Of a DNA stretch of 64,000 nt, positions 1-9,057 are shown one piece after another. The notes beneath the pieces were generated by a model. The model was not told the DNA's origin, did not search any database, and was given only the letters and a program-made list of their open reading frames with translations. Numbering within the stretch: the stretch's first letter is position 1; each line of letters opens with the position of its first letter. Source of the stretch: Ianthella basta. Its lineage: Eukaryota; Porifera; Demospongiae; Verongiida; Ianthellidae. The stretch is from assembly GCA_964019415.1 (NCBI GenBank), contig OZ025871.1, forward strand, positions 6,452,213 to 6,516,212. The letters are read 5' to 3'. The position numbers and the translations under genes are program-made.

Positions 1-783
1 CGCTGCAGCAAGCAATTGTAACTTGCCTAAGGGCATGCCATTGAATTGAGGGTGCATGGGAAGAAATTCAATGGCATGCCCTTAGGCAAGTTACAATTGC
101 TTGCTGCAGCGTGCATTACAATGGCAGCAGTGCAGGTTCTGACCAGCTATAACTTGCATGTGCTGGCCCGGAGCCACTGTAACTTGCACTGGTGGTCTTT
201 TTCAATTACCAACTAGCGCAGATATTCTACTGGCACATGTGGTGGTGGCTACTGTAACTTGCACTGGTGGTCTTTTTCCATGACCAGCTAGCGCAGATAC
301 TCTACTGACACATGTGGTGGTGGCTACTGTAACTTGCACTGGTGGTGGTCTTTTTCTATGACCAACTAGCACAGATACTCTACTGGCACAGGTGGTGGTG
401 GCTGCGATATTGTAACTTGCACTGTGTGGTGGTGGTGGTGGTGTTTTTTCTAGAGCAATGGCGCATATACTGAATGCATGCATTGTACTGGCACCATGTG
501 GTGGTGGCGGTGGTCATTTTCATCTAGGAATGCATGTGGTGGCTGTAATATTGTAACTTGCACTGTGTGGTGGTGGTGGTAGTAGTATGTGGTAGCAGCA
601 CCTGATGTGGTGGTCTGTTTCCTTGCAGCTCTGGCACATAATATTATACTGGTGTGCTCATTGCAACTTCCGCTGTGGTGGTGATGATGGCGGTTGTATT
701 TATCTATGTGGTGGTGAGTAGCTGGATATTGTGGCTGGATAGTTGTGAGCAAGTGTTGGTGCTGCTCTGCTCCAGCATAGCGG
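1..783. repeat. Foldback element, copy 1 (cut by window edge)
   Basis: Bases 1-47 and 65-111 are inverted arms around a short loop, so the window starts near the centre of a large palindrome. From 112 to about 575 the right arm continues as 60-80 bp units. Each unit carries the 12-mer TGTAACTTGCAC, a GTGGTGGTGG tract and a conserved stretch around CTAGCGCAGATA. Bases 575-783 are a less repetitive tail that recurs at 3130-3346. The left arm lies outside the window. The protein-like translations of these units are by-products of a 75-bp (25-codon) period. Confidence 0.8.
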
Positions 784-1395
784 CAAATGCCTACAAATTG
801 ATGTCAAAATGTGATTGTTCAAAACATCGCCTCCATTTTGTGACTAATTAAGCAATACTGCTAATGACATGAGGAAATTGGTCATCTAACTTCATCCACT
901 TAGTATCATGACTTAGCAGGGCTGGGTTGGTAAGATATGCAATGAACCTCATTTTTCTCGGCCATTTTGCAACTAATTAAGAAATCCTGCTAATGACATG
1001 AACAGTTGGATTATCTGGCTAGGTCCACCAAGTGTCATGACTGAGCGGGCCGGGCTGGTTGAATACATCATACACCTCACATATGTCGGCCATTTTGAGA
1101 CTAATTAAGAAATCCCGCTAATAACATAGGAAGGTGGACCACTTGGATGTGTCCACCAAGTTTCACGTCTCAACGAGCCAAGTTGCATTCATATACAAGA
1201 TACCACTATGCATCAATATAAATGCACCATACATTAAGTGTTATGCTATGCACATTTATATTAGGATTTTGTGGGCTGCTTGTAGAAGAACGAAGGCCTA
1301 ATTAAAAATTCTGCCTCATTTAAAAGTCTTAAAATCTCCCATACTTCAAAGGCACACCTATCACATGTTCGTGAGGGGTGCCTAACCCCCCGGGA
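784..1395 (+). repeat. 128-bp triplicate repeat block, copy 1
   Basis: Three diverged units start at the CCATTTTG words at 833, 962 and 1090 (spacing 129 and 128 bp). Each continues with ACTAATTAAG, a GCTAATGACATG-like stretch and a CATGACT/CACGTCT stretch. A unique tail runs to the CCCCCCGGGAATT junction. The whole block recurs at 3347-3960 and 4011-4620, and its last part at 2074-2325. No coding potential is seen. Confidence 0.8.
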
Positions 1396-1500
1396 ATTAT
1401 ATTATATTATATTATATTATATTATATTATTTACTTTAGATTAGTGGTGTATATTGTAACTTGCACTGTATATATTATATTATATTATATTATATTACCA
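1396..1500. repeat. ATTAT microsatellite with embedded 12-mer
   Basis: Pentanucleotide ATTAT repeats at about 1390-1432 and 1470-1497 flank a short spacer holding TGTAACTTGCAC, the 12-mer that is repeated throughout the neighbouring palindromes. Confidence 0.8.
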
Positions 1501-2080
1501 CCACCACCACACAGTGCAAGTTACAATATTATGGCCACCACATGCATTCCTAGATGAAAATGACCACCACCACCACCACCACCACATGGTGCCAGTACAA
1601 TGCATGCATTCAGTATATGCGCCATTGCTCTAGAAAAAACACCACCACCACCACCACACAGTGCAAGTTACAATATCGCAGCCACCACCACCTGTGCCAG
1701 TAGAGTATCTGTGCTAGTTGGTCATAGAAAAAAAGCACCACCAGTGCAAGTTACAGTAGCCACCACCACATGTGTCAGTAGAGTATCTGCGCTAGTTGGT
1801 CATAGAAAAAGACCACCAGTGCAAGTTACAGTGGCACCAGCACCATTCGCACCACCACATGTGCCAGAAAGTATATGCGCTCAATGGCTGAAGAAAAAGA
1901 CCACCAGCGCAAGTTACAGCCGGTCAGAACCTGCACCGCCGCCATTGGAGTGCACGCTGCAGCAAGCAAATGTAAGCTTGCCTAAGGGCATGCCATTGAA
2001 TTGGGGTGCATGGGAAGAAATTCAATGGCATGCCCTTAGGCAAGTTACATTTGCTTGCTGCAGCGTGCACTCCATTTATT
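1498..2080. repeat. Foldback element, copy 2 (left arm with truncated right arm)
   Basis: CCACCA-rich units with GTGCAAGTTACA run rightwards to a hairpin with arms 1947-2002 and 2018-2073. The units are the reverse complement of copy 1. The right arm stops just after the hairpin, at about 2080, where the sequence switches to the tail of the 128-bp repeat block. The left arm keeps reading frame for 173 codons because its period is 75 bp. That is not evidence for a gene. Confidence 0.8.
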
Positions 2081-2359
2081 ATCCACCAAGTTTCACGTCT
2101 CAACGAGCCCAGTTGCATTAATATACAAGATACCACTATGCATCAATATAAATGCACCATACATTAAGTGTTATGCTATGAACATTTATATTAGAATTTT
2201 GCGGGCTGCTTGTAGAAGAACGAAGGCCTAATTAAAAATTCTGCCTCATTTAAAAGTCTTAAAATCTCCCATACTTCAAAGGCACACCTATCACATGTTC
2301 GTGAGGGGTGCCTAACCCCCCGGGAATTATATTATATTATATTATATTATATTATATTA
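2074..2359 (+). repeat. 128-bp repeat block, partial copy 2, with ATTAT tract
   Basis: Only the last part of the block is present, joined directly to the truncated palindrome. It starts at the TCCACCAAGTTTCACG stretch. An ATTAT microsatellite (2326-2359) follows and leads into the next palindrome. Confidence 0.8.
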
Positions 2360-3346
2360 CCACCACCACCACCACCACCACACAGTGCAAGTTACAATAT
2401 CGCAGCCACCACCACCTGTGCCAGTAGAGTATCTGTGCTAGTTGGTCATAGAAAAAGACCACCACCAGTGCAAGTTACAGTAGCCACCACCACATGTGCC
2501 AGTAGAATATCTGCGCTAGTTGGTAATTGAAAAAGACCACCAGTGCAAGTTACAGTGGCTCCGGGCCAGCACATGCAAGTTACAGCTGGTCAGAACCTGC
2601 ACTGCTGCCATTGTAATGCACGCTGCAGCAAGCAATTGTAAGCTTGCCTAAGGGCATGCCATTGAATTGAGGGTGCATGGGAAGAAATTCAATGGCATGC
2701 CCTTAGGCAAGTTACAATTGCTTGCTGCAGCGTGCATTACAATGGCAGCAGTGCAGGTTCTGACCAGCTGTAACTTGCATGTGCTGGCCCGGAGCCACTG
2801 TAACTTGCACTGGTGGTCTTTTTCAATTACCAACTAGCGCAGATATTCTACTGGCACATGTGGTGGTGGCTACTGTAACTTGCACTGGTGGTGGTCTTTT
2901 TCTATGACCAACTAGCACAGATACTCTACTGGCACAGGTGGTGGTGGCTGCGATATTGTAACTTGCACTGTGTGGTGGTGGTGGTGGTGGTGGTGTTTTT
3001 TCTAGAGCAATGGTGCATATACTGAATGCATGCATTGTACTGGCACCATGTGGTGGTGGTGGTGGTGGTGGTGGTCATTTTCATCTAGGAATGCATGTGG
3101 TGGCTGTAATATTGTAACTTGCACTGTGTGGTGGTGGTGGTAGTAGTATGTGGTAGCAGCGCCTGATGTGGCGGTCTGTTTCCTTGCAGCTCTGGCACAT
3201 AATATTATACTGGTGTGCTCATTGCAACTTCCGCTGTGGTGGTGATGATGGCGGTTGTATTTATCTATGTGGTGGTGAGTAGCTGGATATTGTGGCTGGA
3301 TAGTTGTGAGCAAGTGTACATGTTGGTGCTGCTCTGCTCCAGCATA
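2355..3346. repeat. Foldback element, copy 3: near-perfect palindrome of about 650 bp
   Basis: The left arm 2355-2668 and right arm 2686-3000 are near-perfect inverted copies, with a loop of about 17 bases (GAGGGTGCATGGGAAGA). Both arms carry GTGCAAGTTACA / TGTAACTTGCAC at the same mirrored spacing. Beyond 3000 the right side extends through further GTGGTGG-rich units and a non-palindromic tail to 3346. This is the most complete of the three copies. Confidence 0.85.
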
Positions 3347-4010
3347 GCGGCAAATGCCTACAAATTGGTGTCAAAATGTGATTGTTCAAAACATCGCCTC
3401 CTTTTTGTGACTAATTAAGCAATACTGCTAATGACATGAGGAAATTGGTCATCTAACTTCATCCACTTAGTATCATGACTTAGCAAGGCTGGGTCGTTAA
3501 GATATGCAATGAACCTCATTTTTCTCGGCCATTTTGCAACTAATTAAGAAATCCTGCTAATGACATGAACAGTTGCATTATCTGGCTAGGTCCATCAAGT
3601 GTCATGACTGAGCGGGCCGGGCTGGTTGAATACATCATACACCTCACATATGTCGGCCATTTTGAGACTAATTAAGAAATCCCGCTAATAACATAGGAAG
3701 GTGGACCACTTGGATGTGTCCACCAAGTTTCACGTCTCAACGAGCCAAGTTGCATTCATATACAAGATACCACTATGCATCACTATAAATGCACCATACA
3801 TTAAGTGTTATGCTATGAACATTTATATTAGGATTTGGCGGGCTGCTTGTAGAAGAACGAAGACCTAATTAAAAATTCTGCCTCATTTAAAAGTCTTAAA
3901 ATCTCCCATACTTCAAAGGCACACCTATCACATGTTCGTGAGGGGTGCCTAACCCCCCGGGAATTATATTATATTATATTATATTATATTATATTATATT
4001 ATATTATATT
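3347..4010 (+). repeat. 128-bp repeat block, copy 3, with ATTAT tract
   Basis: This is a full copy of the triplicate block seen at 784-1395, followed by an ATTAT microsatellite at 3962-4010. Confidence 0.8.
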
Positions 4011-4720
4011 CAAATGCCTACAAATTGGTGTCAAAATGTGATTGTTCAAAACATAGCCTCCATTTTGTGACTAATTAAGCAATACTGCTAATGACATGAA
4101 GAAATTGGTCATCTAACTACATCCACTTAGTATCATGACTTAGCAGGGCTGGGTTGGTAAGATATGCAATGAACCTCATTTTCCTCGGCCATTTTGCAAC
4201 AAATTAAGAAATCCTGCTAACGACATGAACAGTTGGATTATCTGGCTAGGTCCACCAAGTGTCATGACTGAGCGGGCCGGGCTGGTTGAATACATCATAC
4301 ACATCACATATGTCGGCCATTTTGAGACTAATTAAGAAATCCCGCTAATAACATAGGAAGGTGGACCACTTGGATGTGTCCACCAAGTTTCACGTCTCAA
4401 CGAGCCCAGTTGCATTCATATACAAGATACCACTATGCATCAATATAAATGCACCATACATTAAGTGTTATGCTATGAACATTTATATTAGAATTTTGCG
4501 GGCTGCTTGTAGAAGAACGAAGGCCTAATTAAAAATTCTGCCTCATTTAAAAGTCTTAAAATCTCCCATACTTCAAAGGCACACCTATCACATGTTCATG
4601 AGGGGTGCCTAACCCCCCGGGAATTATATTATATTATATTATATTATATTATATTATATTATATTATTTACTTTAGATTAGTGGTGTATATTGTAACTTG
4701 CACTGTATATATATATATAT
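4011..4720 (+). repeat. 128-bp repeat block, copy 4, with ATTAT and TA tracts
   Basis: This full copy follows copy 3 directly, in tandem. It ends in an ATTAT tract (4621-4669), the embedded TGTAACTTGCAC spacer and a short TA run. Confidence 0.8.
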
Positions 4721-4726
4721 TTCTGT

Positions 4727-5090
4727 CATTTTGCAAATGGCGGCGCTCACGTCGTTCTTTACAAAGCTTTAAATCCTCTCTAATGACGTTTCGCCGTGTT
4801 TGAATCGAACGAAATGTAGTCATAAACATGTGTTAATAAAGTGATACTAATAAAAAGCCTAAGGAACGTCTCTTCTGCGAGATACAGCTCCAATTATCAC
4901 TGACGGACATTGTAAAATGGCCGCGCGCTCGACGCTTTCTGTTTGCTAGGCTCAAAACCATTCTCTTTAGATTTCGCCGTGTATCCAAAGAACGCAAAAT
5001 GTTTCTAGAACATGTTTAAGTAATATTTTTGTGGTAGGAAGCTTACGTAACTGTTTTTCTGCGAAGTACAGCCCTAAATACAGCAGAAGT
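4727..5090 (+). repeat. Diverged two-copy tandem duplication
   Basis: The stretches starting at CATTTTGCAAATGGC (4727) and CATTGTAAAATGGC (4908) align over about 180 bp. They share CGCCGTGT, GAACG.AAATGT, AACATGT and TCTGCGA.[AG]TACAGC in the same order. No open reading frame of note is seen. Bases 5091-5400 show nothing recognisable. Confidence 0.6.
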
Positions 5091-5491
5091 CTAGTGACCC
5101 GTAGGCCAATAATGGAGGACCAGCGAGTCATGACACATAATTATAGCCATGATTCGCTCATATAGTCATCATAGGGTAGCCTTTTAGTCAGCACACTCCT
5201 CCTCCAGGCACAAAGTAACAATTGCTCATTTAGAATGTCATATAGATCAAAAAGCAGTAGGCAAACATTTGACAGTTTGGTAGTTTCACTGGATATGGCT
5301 GGCTGCTCTGGAGACTTGAAACTCTTGCAAACCCAACGGTCTAGTGTGTCTTGATGTATCTTTCAGGCCAACAACAATACTGTACCCCCAACTATCTGAT
5401 TTACTGAACGTACATGTGAAAATTGCTAGCAAGTAGTTCGAGGTTCAGGGGCGCCCTGGCGCCCCACGAGTTTTTTAACTCGAAATACTTG

Positions 5492-5617
5492 TTGTGAAAT
5501 TGTCTGCCAGTGAGTAGCTGACTTGCTGATCTGTAGAAAACTGCTGATGGGGTAGCAAGCCGTACTGATGCCCTTTTTGACAACGTAACCACACACTGTC
5601 CCAAAACCTGCAGCTAA
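5492..5617 (-). CDS. Possible FUN14-like single exon (exon-sized duplicate)
   Basis: On the minus strand a good splice acceptor (TTAGCTGCAG) is followed by an open stretch reading GFGTVCGYVVKKGIS and then FLQISKSATHW. The spacing of G, C, GY, K.G and LQI resembles the first membrane segment of FUN14/FUNDC1 mitochondrial outer-membrane proteins. The similarity is weak and judged by eye. The same piece, from the acceptor to TTTCACAA, recurs at 62113-62238, with the flanks diverging right at the borders. The donor is weak (CAACAA|GTATTT). No companion exons were identified. Confidence 0.3.
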
Positions 5618-5851
5618 TAATGTTTGATTAGACATTCACGGCTGTTTAATATGAATAAAATGTGGCAACTTAGTTTTGGTTTGGAAACCGACCTCGTGGC
5701 AGTGAGATTCCCCTCGCATAGAGGTTACTACGTATCCAGCCAGTGACACGTCACAGAACAGTGTGCTTGATAGTAAGTAAGGTGATTTGGGCTTTAGAAT
5801 CGTTTCAATGGCTTTCGTTCGTAAGATCTGGGACACAAACTGTTTTACTTT

Positions 5852-6508
5852 CAACTGCTTCTAGTGCGTCTCTCGAAGTTTTCCTGGAATAATGACTAAC
5901 ATGTGAAAATAGCCCAGCCATCATACAACATCGTGCTGGTGCGACTGTTCTGCTGCCTTTTTCCTACCATCCGCTTTAGGAGCAAATAAGCTATTCTGCG
6001 CATGCGCCCTGGACTGCGTAGTACAACTTCCCAGTGAGCTCTAATAAAGCCACAGCAGTTCAGAATGCCTATGGAGTCGTCCCAAAGGAGCAGCAGTTTG
6101 CATTATGAAGTGCTACCACATTATCTGAGCTCACGGCCCTTGTACGACGATACGTACATGAATTATACAGCGATTTCCCGCTATACGCTAAATGGGTTCT
6201 TCAGTGTAACGTTACAGTGATTCACTGCAGCGTTACTCTTGTATTGCTGGATAGTGCTCGTTTGGGATGATTCCATTGGCATTCTGAACTGCTGTGGCAA
6301 TATTTGAGCTCAATGGTAAGTAGTACCGCGCAGACCACAGTGTATGCGGCATAAAATACATTGACATAGAATACTTTGCTCCTAAAGCGGGTGGTAGGAA
6401 AAAGGCAGCAGAACAGTTGCACAAGTATGATGTTGTACAATGGATGGCCTATCTTCTCATGTTAGTCATTATGCCAGGAAAACTTCGAGAGACGCGCTAC
6501 AAGCAGTT
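5852..6508. mobile_element. Foldback (long inverted repeat) element, copy 1
   Basis: Inverted arms of at least 135 bp run inward from about 5852 and 6508. They share GCGTCTCTCGAAGTTTTCC at the outside and CTGCTGCCTTTTTCCTACC further in. The pairing continues more weakly through the CCACAGCAGTTCAGAATGCC segment to a centre near 6170. No transposase reading frame is visible, so this is a non-autonomous inverted-repeat element. A second copy lies at 28480-29030. Confidence 0.7.
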
Positions 6509-6540
6509 AACAGAAACACGTGTATGCCAAAGTCGTACGC

Positions 6541-6890
6541 AATGTAAGGCATAATCAAAGATTTTAACCTAAAAAGCACATTGCCCACTACCAGTTCCAC
6601 TGTTCTATTAAGACCTTGTGGCGATTTTGTCTGCAATCAAGAGGGAAAAGGCTAAAAACGCCTTAGTCCCTTCCTTCCATCGGCCAGTCCGGTTCCGGTT
6701 CCCAGTTTCCATGTAAAGACTAAGTTGCCAACTCGAAACAGCTGTGACATTGTGTCACACTGCTTCCAAGAATGATTGTACATGGTCTAACGCTAATATT
6801 TCCAGCTTGATCATCAATTAATCGTACAGAAACACATGCTATTGGTTTTAGGCAAATTTCTTAATGTCAGATTAATGATTGCAGCTATGT
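6541..6890. repeat. Duplicated non-coding flank (pairs with 29053-29405)
   Basis: This sequence is nearly identical to 29053-29405 and forms part of the large segmental duplication. The duplicate then continues with about 1.3 kb (29408-30690) that is missing here, so this copy carries a deletion. No gene is seen. Confidence 0.7.
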
Positions 6891-7140
6891 AATTGAACAT
6901 CAGTGAAGAGTACCTCCAAACAATTGAATTTGAAGATATTGGACAATGCATTGACAAAGTGGGAAATGCATGAATATGAAATGGGAGAATAAGGGAGTAA
7001 TGAAGGTGGGGAAGGAGAGAGGGCACTGCTGTGTAGAAGTTTAGGCAGGAAGTTGGAATAGTGTAGTTACTTGAAAATTCAGCCAGTGCTTGAGTGTGGT
7101 GCAATGGAATCCTTTTTTACTGTAGATTTCCTGACGTTTT
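6891..7140 (+). pseudogene. Reverse transcriptase relic, C-terminal part (copy 1)
   Basis: The plus-strand frames give an RT-like thumb fragment (LNLKILDNALTKWE) followed by a degenerate stretch ending LECGAMESFFTVDF. The longer copies at 30590-30935 and 63640-63960 also hold the catalytic IADDMVL. Frameshifts and stops interrupt the reading, so it is a dead non-LTR fragment. The upstream part is deleted here. Confidence 0.55.
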
Positions 7141-7267
7141 CGCTTAGCCATTATACGTACATATTGTGTGAGAACACTGTGTTAATTCTGTCATGTGTCC
7201 TGTCTGTTTTTGAGAATTTGCCCCGTGGCTCCTGTTATGTGTTATGACAAGCACTAGTTGTAAGAGA

Positions 7268-7675
7268 ATATGAGTGGTGTTAACTATAGACAACAAGGGG
7301 AAGATGTGCCAGCTTGCTAAAGGTAGAAGGGCCTTGCAGAGTATCGTGGGCGAGTACGATGTTGGAAAATCCACTGTTCACGATATCATGAAGAGTGAAG
7401 AGAATGTGCTAGCCATTCAGAAGGCTAGCAAGCATTCACAGATGGAAGAGGAGTGGTCACTCCTCCAACTGTCTCACTTGCAAAAACTGCCTGCCAATCA
7501 CTGCAGACAGTGCTCACATGTGTACCTTGAGCAACAACCCAATGTACCCATTGGAACTATGAGTATACCCAATGGGCTTTTATTAGAGACTTCCCAAAAG
7601 GGAGCAAAGAATCAAAGACAGGCCACATTAATGATTACTTCAACTGATACATGTATGCACACAATTCAGTTATAG
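7268..7675 (+). pseudogene. pogo/Tigger-type transposase N-terminal HTH relic (copy 1)
   Basis: The reading VLTIDNKGKMCQLAKG, then SIVGEYDVGKSTVHDIMKSEEN, matches the first helix-turn-helix of CENP-B/Jerky/Tigger transposases (a DNA-binding Psq-type fold). The key GKSTV.DI.K signature is present. The frame stays open for about 130 codons, but after residue 50 it no longer resembles the second HTH, and no DDE domain follows. The frame has no convincing ATG (GTG at 7274). A 97% similar copy lies at 31064-31471. It is best read as a duplicated transposon remnant. Confidence 0.6.
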
Positions 7676-7909
7676 TTACATCGAAATTAATTTTTATATG
7701 CAAATTGTCATGTTTTGTCAGTGAGTGTTGATAACTTCAATTATCGAAACATTTTGATTATCCAAACACCCTCCAGTCCCAACATGTTCAGATAAGTGAC
7801 TTCCTACTGTATTATGAACTGCATTCAGCTGAGCTGTACAGTCTGTTGCCATTCATGCATATGGTTGTATGCTGTTTCCTGTTTTTGTGTCATATCCATT
7901 TTTGTGTAG

Positions 7910-8040
7910 GTGGTAGTGCACAGGAATGCATGGAGAGCATCTCTTTGGAACTAGTCCCACTTGATGTTCTGTGTGATGTAGTGGGGATCTTTGAACATGT
8001 GAAAGAGCTTCAGTGTACGGACATCACCAATCCATTGGAG
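7910..8040 (+). CDS. LRR gene, exon type B, copy 1 (B1)
   Basis: The acceptor TTTTTGTGTAG ends at 7909 and the donor GAG|GTATGT starts at 8041. The exon is 131 bp, enters in phase 1 and leaves in phase 0. It encodes GSAQECMESISLELVPLDVL, then a stretch ending FEHVKELQCTDITNPLE, where HVKELQC is the hydrophobic strand of a leucine-rich repeat. Three other full copies have the same length and phase. Its upstream partner (an A exon ending in phase 1) must lie outside the window or be lost. The downstream partner is A1 at 15113. The role of the protein is unknown; LRR units of this type usually form ligand- or partner-binding solenoids. Confidence 0.7.
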
Positions 8041-8317
8041 GTATGTCAACCGTATGCATCTCTATGTGCACTCTCTCTTCTGCATCCTTGTCACACCTGC
8101 ACCCAGCTGGACTTTATTGAAGTAAGCAAGGACCATTTATTCCTTTCCTTTAATTCTGGATTCAAATACCAAACTGGTCAAAGTCGTGCTTCCATTGAAT
8201 GTAACCAATTGTGTAAGAGCATATCTTGCCACAGGAAGTATGGCTTCTGTTGTCGTGTCTCCATGTTGATGGTCTGTGATGTAGCTATCAAAGTACTGTC
8301 TATTCATATGATATGAT

Positions 8318-9042
8318 CAAATCAAATCAAATCAATGCTCAGTGGACATCAAAATCCCCAGTAGCGGGGGTCGTCCATTACAAGTAGGCCTAAGTGGTTC
8401 AAGGTAAGGAGTAATATATGTACTTGTGAAATTTAATATAGCTAGACATTGCACAGACACAGAGTTCACATAGTTTACATTTTAAAGTCTCAGAAGGGAT
8501 CTCTCCATCTCTTCCTGGGGCGTCCTCTTGGTCTCTTTCCAATTCCTTCCCTTGTCAGCACCTTTTCCACCACACTTTCCCTCCTGCTCTCCACCTTCTC
8601 CTTCCAGCATTCTCTCATCCTTTCCACTTTCTTCAGTACTGGTTCTATTCTTAGCCTCTCCCTCACCATCTCATTCCTAATATGGTCCAACCTAGACACA
8701 CCTGCAATCTACCTCAGCACCCTCATCTCTGCTGCCTGCAGCCTGGACTTTTCCCTCTCCCTTAGAACCCACAACTCGCACCCATATGTCAGTGTTGGGA
8801 CTGCCACTGCTTTGAACACTGCTACTTTTGCTTCCCTGCTGAGTGTGATTCTCATTTCCACCTCACTCTCCAGCTTCCCATCCTCACTCAGCTTTACTCC
8901 CAGGTACACAGTCTCTTTAACATTCTGCACCCTTTCTCCCTCAATCTCTAAGTTGCACTCTGTTGGATCCCTACTAAAGATCATTGTGTTCGACTTACTC
9001 CAATTCACTTGCAGTTTGTGTCTCTTCAATGCCTCATGCAAC
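8318..9042 (-). mobile_element. 5'-truncated RTE-like non-LTR insertion with target duplications
   Basis: The duplication TTCATATGATATGAT (15 bp) flanks the insert at 8303-8317 and 9043-9057. The paralogous site at 32093-32107 has a single copy and no insert, which shows the empty target. On the minus strand the element ends in a (TTTGA)n-type tail at 8318-8335, as RTE-type elements often do. It is about 725 bp long, so only the 3' end of the parent was inserted. Confidence 0.85.
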
Positions 9043-9050
9043 TTCATATG
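8490..9050 (-). pseudogene. RTE-like reverse transcriptase C-terminal fragment
   Basis: The minus-strand reading covers the part after the RT palm: a thumb-like LQVNWSKSNTMIF, the PTLTYGCELWVL segment common to many RTE/CR1-like elements, and, in another frame, the basic C-terminus GKRPRGRPRKRWRD. A frameshift near 8705 breaks the reading. The YADD box is absent because the copy is 5'-truncated. Confidence 0.75.
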
Positions 9051-9057
9051 ATATGAT

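Noticed and set aside
1600-2121. 173-codon open frame with repeated VQVTVATTTC units
   Set aside because: The 75-bp repeat period is a multiple of three, so any open unit stays open. The frame crosses a palindrome and has no other coding sign.
784-4669. Regularly spaced repeats as a possible CRISPR array
   Set aside because: Unit length (128 bp), contiguous repeats without spacers and the eukaryotic context rule this out.
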